A stretch of 21,662 nucleotides of DNA from CAZOIA01 sp964579675. GTDB taxonomy: Bacteria > Planctomycetota > Phycisphaerae > UBA1845 > PWPN01. Each line of letters starts with the position of its first letter. The first letter of the stretch is position 1. Where the stretch lies: the NCBI GenBank assembly GCA_964579675.1, contig CAZOIA010000097.1:1-21662 (forward strand), given 5' to 3'. Of the stretch, positions 1 to 8,114 are shown piece after piece. The notes beneath the pieces were generated by a model, which was given only the letters and a program-made list of their open reading frames with translations, had not been told where the DNA came from and did no database searches. The position numbers were made by a program, and so were the translations under genes.

Positions 1-125
1 AGGTGCCGCCCCGCTGCCCGCCCGAAGGTCCCCGCCGAGACTGTCATGCACCCGCTGAACGTTCTCTCGCCCCCGCCCGCGGGCCCTTGCCAACCGTGAT
101 CCGCCTGGCCGGGTGCGGGAGAGGA

Positions 126-482
126 TCAACAGGTCAAGTGCAGGGCGGCGGCCACGGCCTCGCCTCGCCGGCAGCGTTCGTTATAGACCTCCACGGCCCG
201 CCCGGTCGGCATGCACACCGCTTCGATGCCGGCCTGCTTCAGGCAGGTAAGCGTTTCCCGGGGCACCTTCAGGTACCCGTATGCTCCTTGCCCAACCACA
301 AGAACCTTTGCACAAGCCTCCAGCACCGCGGCCAAGTCACCCGGCGCGAGCGTATGCCCCTCGGCACGCCGCCAGTTGTCGCTGACTCCGCTGGGCAGAA
401 TGACGACGTCAGAAGTGTACGTCCGGCCATCGATCTCGATGCCGCCAAAGCGGTAGGCGCCTATCCTGGGTTGTGTGCTCAT
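126..482 (-). CDS. Mth938-like domain protein (DUF498 family)
   Basis: A 118-residue protein matching in length and pattern the Mth938-like (DUF498) family, related to the mitochondrial complex I assembly factor NDUFAF3. Its bacterial function is not established. Visible family features are the early FGGIEIDG strand, DVVILPSGVSDNWRR near residues 26-40, and the central VLVVGQGAYGYLKVP segment, which resembles the family's glycine-rich turn. The end (VEVYNERCRRGEAVAAALHLTC) fits the family's typical 'YN.L...G..V.AALH.TC' ending. I chose the ATG at 482; ATG at 497 is in frame and would add five residues, and the frame stays open further upstream without family similarity. The gene lies 118 nt downstream of the EF-Tu-like gene on the same strand and may be cotranscribed. 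No signal peptide or membrane segment, so probably cytoplasmic. Confidence 0.8.
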   Translation of the reverse strand: MSTQPRIGAYRFGGIEIDGRTYTSDVVILPSGVSDNWRRAEGHTLAPGDLAAVLEACAKVLVVGQGAYGYLKVPRETLTCLKQAGIEAVCMPTGRAVEVYNERCRRGEAVAAALHLTC

Positions 483-600
483 TTCCCGGCCCTTCATTCG
501 GATCGCCGGCTCGGGACTACGTACAGTACGACACGCCCTCGCGCGCATGTAAAGAAACGAGGGATCCCGCTTGTTCTCTGCTTCTCGGTGCCTGGGACGA

Positions 601-861
601 TCAATCCGGGACCACGCGGTAGACCTGGTCGTGCTCGCGGGCGTGCTCGACGACCTGCACCCCGACGTTGTCGCCGACCTTCGCTGACTGCACCGCCGCG
701 TGCTCGATTTGCATCGAGTCGATCTTCTGGGTGAAGTCCGAGCTATGGCCGACGATGTGGATCGTATCGCCGACGTTGAGCTGCCCGTCGGTGATCTCGA
801 AGGCCGCGACCTTCGCCTTGCCGAAATAGTGAGTCACTTTCCCGATAAGCTGTTCGGCCAT
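601..861 (-). CDS. translation elongation factor-like protein (stand-alone EF-Tu domain 2 fold)
   Basis: An 86-residue protein consisting only of a beta-barrel like domain 2 of translational GTPases. Visible are an early IGKVTHYFGK strand, the barrel core AFEITDGQLNVGDTIHIVGHSSDF, and the terminal AKVGDNVGVQV...VYRV, which matches the 'kvGd.vg..v...vr.gd.Vyrv' end of such barrels. There is no GTPase domain, so it cannot act as an elongation factor by itself and its role is unknown. The ATG at 861 is preceded by AAGGAG with a 7-nt spacer; the TTG six bases upstream would sit directly against that ribosome site and is rejected. A perfect TATAAT lies 42 nt upstream, so it probably has its own promoter although it follows trpS on the same strand. 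Confidence 0.85.
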   Translation of the reverse strand: MAEQLIGKVTHYFGKAKVAAFEITDGQLNVGDTIHIVGHSSDFTQKIDSMQIEHAAVQSAKVGDNVGVQVVEHAREHDQVYRVVPD

Positions 862-902
862 GGCCAATCTCCTTACGCTGCGGATGGTGAACTGACAGGC
901 GT

Positions 903-908
903 ATTATA
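903..908 (-). promoter_or_regulatory. -10 box (TATAAT) of the EF-Tu-like gene
   Basis: On the minus strand a perfect TATAAT (GGTATAATACGCC context) lies 42 nt upstream of the ATG at 861, giving a leader of about 35 nt that includes the AAGGAG ribosome site. The hexamer 17 bp upstream is TTTCCC, a poor -35 box, so this rests on the -10 box and its position. Confidence 0.45.
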
Positions 909-1000
909 CCGTTGGCCCCACGACGGGAAACCGAATGGCCAGCCGCGGGCAATCATGCCCCCCGAGTAGGGGATGGCCACGTGTGGTCGCGCACGACCAT

Positions 1001-1978
1001 TCAACCCCTAACGGTGGCCAGTCCGCAGGCCTTGCGCACGTCGCGCATCGTTTCGGCGGCGACGGCCCGGGCCCGCTGGCCGCCGTCGGCCAGGACGCGC
1101 TCCACCTGATCCGCGTGGGCGGAAAGCTCATCGTAGCGCTTCCGGGCCGGGCCGAGCGCGTCGAGGAACAACTCGAACAGCCTTTTCTTCGCCTCGCCGT
1201 AGCCCGTGCCGCCCGCACGGTAGCGGTTCTCCCAGTCGGCGACCTCATCCTCCGACGCCAGGCAGCGGAGCAGGGCCATCACGTTGCAGTTGTCGGGGTC
1301 CTTCGGGGCCTCGACCGGCGTCGAGTCGGTCACGATCGACATGATCCGCTTGTGGGCCTCCTTCTCACCGCCGAATAGCTCGATCGCGTTGTCGTAGCTC
1401 TTGCTCATCTTCCGCCCATCGATCCCGGGCACCACCGCGACCGCTTCGCGGATCAGGGGCTCGGGCCGCACGAGCACGTGACAGTCAAACGCCTGGTTAA
1501 ACTTGCCCTGGATGTCCTGGGTGATCTCGATGTGCTGCTTCTGGTCCTGCCCGACCGGCACCAGGTGCGAACGGTAGATCAGAATATCCGCCGCCTGCAG
1601 CACCGGGTAGGCGAACAGGCCGTTGTTCGGCGCCAAGCCCTGGGCAATCTTGTCCTTGTAGGAATGGCATCTCTGCAGCAGGCCCATCGGCGTGACGCAG
1701 GACAGAATCCAGGCCAGCTCAGTGACCTCCGGCACGTCGGACTGGCGGAAGAAGACGGTCCTCGCCGGATCGAGCCCAAGTGCCAGGTACCCCACCGCCA
1801 CCTCGCGGGTGTACTCCTCGACCAGCTTGCGATCGTTGAGGCTGGTCAGGGAGTGGTAGTTCGCGATGAAGTAGAAGCACTCGTGCTCGGCCTGCAGCTC
1901 CAGTTGGGGGCGCATCGCCCCGCAGTAGTTGCCCAAATGCAGTTTCCCCGATGGCTGAATACCCGATAATACGCGCAT
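1001..1978 (-). CDS. trpS: tryptophanyl-tRNA synthetase
   Basis: Charges tRNA-Trp with tryptophan using ATP in the cytoplasm. The 325-residue protein has the usual length for bacterial class Ic TrpRS and both signature motifs: PSGKLHLGN (residues 9-17, HIGH-like) and KMSKS (residues 190-194). Also intact are the VGQDQKQH segment (142-149) and the early VLSGIQPSG strand. The ATG at 1978 is chosen because the family starts almost directly at this strand; the open frame continues upstream to 2536 without similarity. The ribosome site is weak (AGGT about 10 nt upstream). The start lies 26 nt downstream of the stop of the M50 protease gene, so the two probably form a transcriptional unit. No missing domain or damage seen. 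Confidence 0.97.
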   Translation of the reverse strand: MRVLSGIQPSGKLHLGNYCGAMRPQLELQAEHECFYFIANYHSLTSLNDRKLVEEYTREVAVGYLALGLDPARTVFFRQSDVPEVTELAWILSCVTPMGLLQRCHSYKDKIAQGLAPNNGLFAYPVLQAADILIYRSHLVPVGQDQKQHIEITQDIQGKFNQAFDCHVLVRPEPLIREAVAVVPGIDGRKMSKSYDNAIELFGGEKEAHKRIMSIVTDSTPVEAPKDPDNCNVMALLRCLASEDEVADWENRYRAGGTGYGEAKKRLFELFLDALGPARKRYDELSAHADQVERVLADGGQRARAVAAETMRDVRKACGLATVRG

Positions 1979-2004
1979 GATGACAGACCTGCAAAAGAAT
2001 CCCA

Positions 2005-2670
2005 CTAGACGCCAGCGACATACTTGAGGATGAAGTTGGCTGGCGGCCCGATCAAGTACATCAGAATATTGAATTTCGTGAAGTTCCCGATCAAGACCAG
2101 GCCCAGAATGGCGAACGGTCCGTAAGGCATCGTTTGTACGAACTGCTGCTGCTTCTCGGGACGCATAAGCTGGAGCGTAATATGAAACCCGTCCAGCGGA
2201 TAGAGGGGGAGGCAATTGAACACCGTGAGACCCACATTGATGATGACGGCCCAGAAGCACATCTGGCCCAGCACGGCGAGGAATCGTACCCCCTGTTGCG
2301 ACGCCCCCAGGGCCATTTGATCGGCCGCGTAGTATACGCCTCGCAGCAGGAGCGCGAACAGGACCGCCTGTACAAGGTTGCTCGCGGGCCCGGCGGCGGT
2401 CGATACCAGAATGCCCCGGCGGCGATCGTCGAAGTTGAGCGGATTGATTGGCACCGGCTTGGCCCAGCCGATCGGAGCGAACAGCAGGCAGATTGTCCCC
2501 AGCGGATCCAGGTGCATGAGCGGGTTCAGTGTGCACCGTCCGAGCCGATACGCGGTCGGATCGCCCATGCGGTACGCGAAGTAGCCGTGGCAGAACTCGT
2601 GGACCGTCAGGGCGAGCAGGACGATCGGCATGCGGATGAGCAGCTTGACAACAAAATCCTGGTCGAACAA
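2005..2670 (-). CDS. site-2-type M50 family metalloprotease
   Basis: A polytopic membrane zinc protease of the M50 (site-2 protease/rhomboid-like intramembrane) type, of the short form common in bacteria; natural substrate unknown. The zinc motif HEFCH is at residues 24-28 in the first membrane helix, and the third ligand is in NCLPLYPLDG (Asp160), the family's second motif. A conserved NPLMHLDPLGT segment lies at 49-59. Several hydrophobic helices follow and no PDZ domain is visible, giving 221 residues from the TTG chosen here. The start is uncertain. GTG at 2730 would add 20 residues, and the frame is open to 2970, but family members begin close to the LLIRMPIVLLALTVHE helix, which favours the short form. 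It ends 26 nt before trpS. Confidence 0.85.
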   Translation of the reverse strand: MFDQDFVVKLLIRMPIVLLALTVHEFCHGYFAYRMGDPTAYRLGRCTLNPLMHLDPLGTICLLFAPIGWAKPVPINPLNFDDRRRGILVSTAAGPASNLVQAVLFALLLRGVYYAADQMALGASQQGVRFLAVLGQMCFWAVIINVGLTVFNCLPLYPLDGFHITLQLMRPEKQQQFVQTMPYGPFAILGLVLIGNFTKFNILMYLIGPPANFILKYVAGV

Positions 2671-2841
2671 GGCCTTGGCTTCCGTAATGCTTGCGGTGGG
2701 CCTGGGATCAGCGGCGACCCCGCCGGTCACGCCATCCAATCCTAGCCGATCCGCCCGCAAAGGCAAACGCCCGAGGGTCCGTGGGCCGGGATTCCCGAGC
2801 GGGCGGGGAACGAGAAGTGCGCGGGGGCGAAGGTCCTCGAT

Positions 2842-2873
2842 GTGAAAACGTGTGAAAGTGGGAAAGTGACAAC
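2842..2873 (-). repeat. degenerate 8-bp tandem array, left copy
   Basis: Read on the plus strand, four consecutive octamers GTGAAAAC, GTGTGAAA, GTGGGAAA, GTGACAAC share the pattern GTGNNAAN. They resemble the reverse complement (GTGAGAAC) of the unit in the array at 2963-2994, so the two arrays face each other across about 90 bp. Function unknown. Confidence 0.5.
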
Positions 2874-2962
2874 ATGACGACGTGTCGGCAACGATTGACG
2901 GCGACGGTAGCCGGGCACCCGCGCCCGCCACCGGATGAAACTGAGGTGTGTTCCCGCGCTGC

Positions 2963-2994
2963 TTTCTCACGTTCTCACGTTATCACGTTCTCAC
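2963..2994 (+). repeat. 8-bp tandem array (GTTCTCAC), right copy
   Basis: Four adjacent octamers read TTTCTCAC, GTTCTCAC, GTTATCAC, GTTCTCAC; two are identical and the others differ by one base. The array sits about 80 bp upstream of the GH38 start and 42 bp upstream of its TATAAT, within reach for protein binding. It could equally be a neutral intergenic repeat. Confidence 0.7.
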
Positions 2995-3035
2995 TTTGTC
3001 CGGCGCCAGGGCAGGCATAGCGTCCACGCCGAGGG

Positions 3036-3041
3036 TATAAT
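3036..3041 (+). promoter_or_regulatory. -10 box (TATAAT) upstream of the GH38 gene
   Basis: A perfect TATAAT lies 33 nt upstream of the ATG at 3075, in an otherwise GC-rich stretch and with GG in front, as at 903-908. No good -35 hexamer is found 16-19 bp upstream, so activator-dependent or non-sigma70 use is possible. Confidence 0.4.
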
Positions 3042-3074
3042 TCGCGATCCGGGGTCGCAAAGGGAGTCTCCTGC

Positions 3075-5630
3075 ATGTCCGACATCAAGCTTCCGCCGCC
3101 CGCCAGGCTTCCCTTTGATATCTTCATCGTGCCCGGGTCGCACTTCGATCTCGGGTGGGTGCTGCATGCGGACGGGTCGCTCGCGCTCGGCGATCACATC
3201 ATCCACGAAGCAATCGAGTTAATTCGAAACAGGCATCCGGAGTTCCGCTTCACGATCGAGTACGTGCTGTTCCTGCGTCATTTCCTCGAAACGTTCCCGG
3301 ATTATCGCCCGGTCGTGCGGGAGATGCTGCACGACGGCCGGCTCGAGGTCTGTGCGACGACGACCGGCGCGATGGAGCAGATTCTCGACGGCGAGGCGCT
3401 TGTTCGACAACTCACACACGGGATCCGTTGGCTGCAGCGTGAGCTGGATTACACACCTCTCTGCGCCCAGCACACCGATCTGCCTGGCCACACGATCCAG
3501 ATGCCGCAGGTGCTCGCCCGGTGCGCCATCCCGTACATCGCTTATAGCCGCTACCGCCCGCCGTGCCCGCTGCACTGGTGGGAGGCGCCGGATGGCTCAC
3601 GTGTGCTGGCGTGCAACCACGTCCAGCACTACGAGTGGGGCCGGGTCCTCCGCCGCGACCTGGCCTCGGCCGAGCGCGCCCTGCTCGATTACCTGACGGG
3701 TGAATTCCGCGAAATCTGGCCTGCCCCCCAGGTGCTCATGCCGGAGGAACGCGACCTCGATTGGGTTGAGCCAAGGGTGTGCCAGAACGTCCGCTTGTGG
3801 AACGAAACTCACGGTGACGTGGCGACGATGCGACTCGCGCTGCTCCGCACGTTCTTCGAGGCGGTCCGGACCGACGGGTTGCCGGCATATCGCGGCGAGG
3901 CCCCGTACGGGTTCTATTCGATCCCGGCATTTGAGCCTCAGACCTACCAGCAGTGCCGAATCGCGGAAAACATGCTGGCGGCGGCGGAACGGCTGGCGGC
4001 CCTGCGCCGGCTGGAGGGGCTCGGGGCGATCGAGCCGGGGCGTATCGAAGCGGCATGGGAGGATCTGTTCTGGCCACACGACCACAACATCGCCGGTCAG
4101 GACGGGCCGATCAACGACGCGGTCCGCCTTCATCGGGCCCGGCGCGCGCGGGTCGCCGCCGAGGGTATCCTAAGAGAGGTTGAGAGTTCCTATTTGTTCC
4201 ATGTGAGGTCGGATGCGCGGCTGGGCAGAGCTTTTCTGGTGTTCAATCCGTTGTCGTGGCGGCGGGGCGGCGTGGTCGAACTGCGGATGGAACTGCCCGG
4301 GCCGGGCGTTGAGGGCCTCGAGGTGGTTGACGCCGACGGCCGGAGCTGCCCCACCCAACTGTTGAGCACCGAGCGAGCCGACCAGGACCGAATCGACTAT
4401 CAACTGGACGACCCGGACCAGGCCGAGTCTCAGGCCCGCCTCGCTTTCGTCGCCACTGATGTTCCGGCGACCGGATACAAGGTCTTCTACGTTCGCAAGG
4501 CGCGATCGCCCCGGCCCCCGGCAAGCCGGGCATCACCGACGCTGCTGGAGAACGACCACTGGAAGGTCGAGCTGGACGCCGGGCGCGTGCGGGCGATCAC
4601 CTGCAAGCGAACCTCTCGGGTATTGGCGGCCGACGGGTTCTTCTCGGTCGTGGCATTGGAGGACCTTCGCGGCAACCTGGAGGACGGATACGATCCCTGG
4701 GACCCGCGCGAGAACGCACCCAATTACACCGGGCGCCAGTGGGCGACCGAAATCGATCCGGCGGCGGTGGAGGTTGTCGAGCACGGTCCGGTGCTCACGC
4801 GACTGCGCATCGGAAGTGAATTGCTCGGTGGTGCGGTGATCCGGGAGATCGAACTGTACGATGTCCTGGAGACCCTGACGTTGCGGGTGTCGATCGATTG
4901 GCACAGTCACAAGTGCCGCCAGGCCCGCTTGCGCCTGCCCTTCAACCTTCAGCATCCCACGATCACGTACGAGACGCCGTTCGGCTCGGTGGTCTTTGGG
5001 CGGGACGAGATGCCGAACACCTATCGCGGGGACGGCACCCGTTGGGTTCAGAAATGGATCGATCTGAGCGAGCCGGACTTCGGCGTCACGATGTCGGCCG
5101 GTTGCTGTGCGGTCAACTTCAGCGGGGCGACGGTCTCGCCCCTGCTGGTCGCCACCACTTATTGCCGCGGCAATGCGTACTACTGGATGCACAACCGCGG
5201 GCGGCACGAGTTCGCCTTTACCCTCCATACCCACGACGGCAACTGGCACTGTCGGCGACACTACGGGATCGGCTGGGAGCAGTGGGCGCCTCTGCGCGTG
5301 GTGCGGGGCCAGCCCCGGCTGGTCAGTGTTCCGCACCGCGTGTGCCTGCCCGATCGGCGGGAGTATCTTCGCTGCGATCATCCGGCCATTGTGGTAAGCG
5401 CGTTCAAGACAAGCGACGACGGCGATGGGCACGTCGTGCGACTGTTCAACGTCACCGCTGAGCCGGTGACGACAGAGCTGCATCTGGGTATGGACGTTAC
5501 CGGAGCCGCCTCGTGCGACATGAACGAGCGCCCGACAAGGCCTCTCGATTCCAACAATCGCGTCCTTCCCATATCCCTGGGCCCCTGCGAGATTGCCACG
5601 TATCGTCTGGAGTTGAGGCCGGGTGACTGA
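3075..5630 (+). CDS. GH38 family alpha-mannosidase-like glycoside hydrolase
   Basis: An 851-residue enzyme of the glycoside hydrolase 38 type, which removes alpha-mannose with retention of configuration and uses zinc. The N-terminal catalytic domain shows GSHFDLGW (residues 21-28, with zinc-ligand-like His23 and Asp25). QHTDLPGHTIQMP (132-144) aligns with the family's nucleophile motif, so Asp135 is the likely nucleophile. WPHDHNIAGQDGPINDA resembles the conserved HD motif before the helical bundle. A long beta-rich C-terminal half follows, with AFLVFNPLSWRR as the usual 'vfNplsw.r' junction. No signal peptide is seen, so it is probably cytoplasmic. The ATG at 3075 has GGGAG 8 nt upstream. 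The 3' end overlaps the next gene by 8 nt, indicating translational coupling. The exact sugar specificity cannot be read from sequence. Confidence 0.87.
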   Translation: MSDIKLPPPARLPFDIFIVPGSHFDLGWVLHADGSLALGDHIIHEAIELIRNRHPEFRFTIEYVLFLRHFLETFPDYRPVVREMLHDGRLEVCATTTGAMEQILDGEALVRQLTHGIRWLQRELDYTPLCAQHTDLPGHTIQMPQVLARCAIPYIAYSRYRPPCPLHWWEAPDGSRVLACNHVQHYEWGRVLRRDLASAERALLDYLTGEFREIWPAPQVLMPEERDLDWVEPRVCQNVRLWNETHGDVATMRLALLRTFFEAVRTDGLPAYRGEAPYGFYSIPAFEPQTYQQCRIAENMLAAAERLAALRRLEGLGAIEPGRIEAAWEDLFWPHDHNIAGQDGPINDAVRLHRARRARVAAEGILREVESSYLFHVRSDARLGRAFLVFNPLSWRRGGVVELRMELPGPGVEGLEVVDADGRSCPTQLLSTERADQDRIDYQLDDPDQAESQARLAFVATDVPATGYKVFYVRKARSPRPPASRASPTLLENDHWKVELDAGRVRAITCKRTSRVLAADGFFSVVALEDLRGNLEDGYDPWDPRENAPNYTGRQWATEIDPAAVEVVEHGPVLTRLRIGSELLGGAVIREIELYDVLETLTLRVSIDWHSHKCRQARLRLPFNLQHPTITYETPFGSVVFGRDEMPNTYRGDGTRWVQKWIDLSEPDFGVTMSAGCCAVNFSGATVSPLLVATTYCRGNAYYWMHNRGRHEFAFTLHTHDGNWHCRRHYGIGWEQWAPLRVVRGQPRLVSVPHRVCLPDRREYLRCDHPAIVVSAFKTSDDGDGHVVRLFNVTAEPVTTELHLGMDVTGAASCDMNERPTRPLDSNNRVLPISLGPCEIATYRLELRPGD

Positions 5631-8025
5631 ACGCGACCGTGTGCTCTCGAACCGCCGGGCGAAATACGCTATGGCACGAAGCCGACAAACGGACCCGAGA
5701 TCACAAGAAGCAGCCCGGCCCGACCCGTCACCGGCCCGCCGGCGACTCCTGCCCCGCGCGCTGCCGCTAATCTTTCTGGTCGCCGTCACCTCCGCCTGCT
5801 ATCTCAACGCTGACCACGAGGAGTTCCTTTTCGACTGGGGCGCCGGCGGCCTCGATGTCCGACTCCGAGAGCAAACGCTCGGGGAGGCTCTCGAATCGTT
5901 CTGGCAGGCACCTCACAAGCCGGGCGAGCAACTCTCGCACGTCAGCTTCGCCCTGAACTGCGCGCTCAACGAGGCGGTCGGACTCGACCGGTTCGAGGTC
6001 ACCAGCTTCCTGATCGTCAACGTGATGATCCACGCGCTCAACGCCTGCCTGGTTTACTTCCTGGTGCGGTCGATGCTCTCTTTGGTGCAGCCCGATCCGC
6101 CGGTGACATCGTGGCTCCCCCTGGCAGCAGCCACCCTGTTCGCGGTTCACCCCATGCATGCCAGCAGCGTCGCTTACGTTCTGCAGCGCCGCGGCGTGCT
6201 GGCCACCTGTTTCTACCTGCTCGGTGTGCTCAGCTACTTGCGGGCCCGCAGGTGGCTCCCACGCGGACCCGACGTTGCTCCGGAGGGCCACCAGGCCCCA
6301 CAAGGCGTCAGATCGAATTCCGTCTGGCCCTGGCCGCGCCTCGCCTGGGCCGCTGCGGTGCCGGTATGTTACTGGCTCAGCTTCAAATCGAAGCCCCTCG
6401 GGCTGACGTTGCCCTTTGCCATCCTTGCCATCGAGTTCTGTCTCCGGGCCCGGCATCGCCAGGGCCTCAAACGCTACCTGCTCGCGATGGCGGCCGGCTT
6501 GCTGTTGTGCACCTCGGGCATGTTTGTCTATCTCTGGTCGGAGGGGCTGTTCGACCCCGCCCGGTTGAGGATCCTGCCCTACGGGCCCGAGGGCCTGTGG
6601 GGACCGTGGGCCCATTTCCTCACCGAGTCGCGCGCGTTCGTCCATTACTGGAGTCTCCTGCTCCTGCCATTGCCGCAATGGAGCTGCATAGATCACAGCT
6701 TCCCCTTGTCCCGCACGCTTTTCGAGCATTACGCGGTGGTCGCGGTCGCCTTCCACAGCATCCTGCTCGCACTTGCCGTTGTCGCCGCCTTCAAGCGCTA
6801 TACGCTCGCCGCCGTCGGCGTTTTCTGGTTCTACATCGCCCTGATCCCTTACCTGCTGCTTCCCCAGACGGAGTTGCTGGTCGAATACAAGACCTATCTT
6901 CCCTGCGTCGGCGTGGTATTGATCCTGGCCGAGGGGTTTCGTGTCATCCGGCGTCGCGTGCCGATGGCCCTGCAGGCACCGGTGGTTGTTGCCCTGGCGG
7001 CCGCCCTGATGTTTACCACCGTTCGCCGCAATGTCATCTACCGCAGCGCGATCAACCTCTGGTCCGACGCCGTCGAGAAGTGCCCGGATTACTATCGGCC
7101 GCACAACAACCTGGCCAACGCGCTGGTCAAACAAGGCCGGTTCGTGGAAGCCGTCGCGCACTACAACGAGGCGATCCGGCTCGCGCCGAGCGCACACCTT
7201 GCCCACCGCAACCTGGGGCTGGCCCTGGCCCGGCAGAAAAGATTCCAGCAGGCGATCCCGCATTACAGGAGGTCGCTCGAACTCAAGAACGACGACGCGG
7301 AAACCCATCGTGACTTGGCTGACGCTCTGGCCCAACTGGGTCGCGCCGACGAGGCCATTTCGCACTACAAGCGCACGCTGGCGCTTCGACCCGACCACGC
7401 GGAGGCACACCATAACCTTGCCAACGTCCTGCTCGGGAAACGCAATATTGCCGATGCGGTCCGACACTACCGCATGGCGCTGAAGGGTAGAGGCGATGAC
7501 CCGGACGTGCGGTTGAACCTGGCCCGGGCCCTGGTCCTGCACGGCAAACCCGGCGAAGCCATTCCTCATTACCGCGAGCTGGTCCGCCTGAGGCCCGAGT
7601 CGATCGATGCCCGCAACGAGTTGGCCAACGCCCTGTTCCAGCAGGGCCAGGCCCAGGAAGCGATTGCACAGCTTGAAGCGGCGCTGCGGCTCCGCCCCGA
7701 CTATGCCACCGGGCACTTCAACCTGGCCACCATCCTGCTCAAACAGGAGCGGATGACAGAGGCAATCGAGCACTACCGCCGGGTTCTTCAGCTCAACCCG
7801 GAACATGTCCGGGCCCGGGTCCATCTGGGTTTCGCCCTGTTCAAGGCGGGCAAGATCGACGAGGCCATCCGCGCATACCGCGAAGCGCTGCGACGCGATC
7901 CGCACGATCGCGCCGCCCGCGACGGTCTCGACGGCGCCCTGGCGGAACAGCCTGATCTTCCAACCTCAGCCCCCCGCCGGGAACGTAGTGCACCCTGGTC
8001 CGCTTCGCGCGGGGCCGACCCTTGA
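5623..8025 (+). CDS. polytopic membrane protein with C-terminal TPR repeats (TMTC/GT-C-like)
   Basis: An 800-residue protein in two halves. Residues about 45-470 hold many hydrophobic helices; the first (LPLIFLVAVTSACYL) is followed by a loop with LFDWGAGG. A 'VHPMHASSVAYVLQRRGVL' segment matches the HP.H...VA.v..R..vL motif of TMTC-like GT-C proteins. From residue about 488, eight 34-residue tetratricopeptide repeats follow (for example HNNLANALVKQGRFVEAVAHY), with a partial ninth before a disordered end. TMTC proteins in animals transfer O-mannose; whether this homologue is a glycosyltransferase is inference. The first loop has one Asp where an acidic pair is common. GTG 5623 overlaps the GH38 stop region and is chosen for that coupling, with GGAG 10 nt upstream; ATG 5671 is an alternative. 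Confidence 0.8.
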   Translation: MTERDRVLSNRRAKYAMARSRQTDPRSQEAARPDPSPARRRLLPRALPLIFLVAVTSACYLNADHEEFLFDWGAGGLDVRLREQTLGEALESFWQAPHKPGEQLSHVSFALNCALNEAVGLDRFEVTSFLIVNVMIHALNACLVYFLVRSMLSLVQPDPPVTSWLPLAAATLFAVHPMHASSVAYVLQRRGVLATCFYLLGVLSYLRARRWLPRGPDVAPEGHQAPQGVRSNSVWPWPRLAWAAAVPVCYWLSFKSKPLGLTLPFAILAIEFCLRARHRQGLKRYLLAMAAGLLLCTSGMFVYLWSEGLFDPARLRILPYGPEGLWGPWAHFLTESRAFVHYWSLLLLPLPQWSCIDHSFPLSRTLFEHYAVVAVAFHSILLALAVVAAFKRYTLAAVGVFWFYIALIPYLLLPQTELLVEYKTYLPCVGVVLILAEGFRVIRRRVPMALQAPVVVALAAALMFTTVRRNVIYRSAINLWSDAVEKCPDYYRPHNNLANALVKQGRFVEAVAHYNEAIRLAPSAHLAHRNLGLALARQKRFQQAIPHYRRSLELKNDDAETHRDLADALAQLGRADEAISHYKRTLALRPDHAEAHHNLANVLLGKRNIADAVRHYRMALKGRGDDPDVRLNLARALVLHGKPGEAIPHYRELVRLRPESIDARNELANALFQQGQAQEAIAQLEAALRLRPDYATGHFNLATILLKQERMTEAIEHYRRVLQLNPEHVRARVHLGFALFKAGKIDEAIRAYREALRRDPHDRAARDGLDGALAEQPDLPTSAPRRERSAPWSASRGADP

Positions 8026-8114
8026 ACTTCGGCGGCTCCGGGGTCATACTGTCGGGCCGCGTAGTGGCGGCCCGCCGTCACCTTGGCCGGTCCGCTTTCC
8101 AGTGGGAGCCCGTC

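Larger units (their letters stand above)
2671..3074. other. divergent intergenic spacer, protease / GH38
   Basis: A 404-bp stretch between the two divergent genes, with no convincing gene; open frames crossing it look like arginine/proline-rich shadows. It must hold the promoters for both directions. It also contains two degenerate octamer arrays (2842-2873 and 2963-2994) and a TATAAT before the GH38 gene, annotated separately. Confidence 0.7.

Noticed and set aside
540..565. Short resemblance (AAGAAANGRGGNAT) between 551-565 and 16323-16337.
   Set aside because: Only about 12 shared bases with mismatches; too short to call a dispersed repeat without a genome-wide search.
3..734. A 243-codon plus-strand frame at the left edge.
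   Set aside because: It overlaps two well-supported minus-strand genes and is Arg/Pro-rich with no domain.
985..998. Hairpin GGTCG-CGCA-CGACC just beyond the trpS stop, considered as its terminator.
   Set aside because: The stem is 5 bp and has no T-tract on the trpS side.
5767..7905. A 712-codon minus-strand frame opposite the TPR protein gene.
   Set aside because: An antisense shadow produced by high-GC codon bias; the plus-strand frame has membrane helices and eight TPRs.
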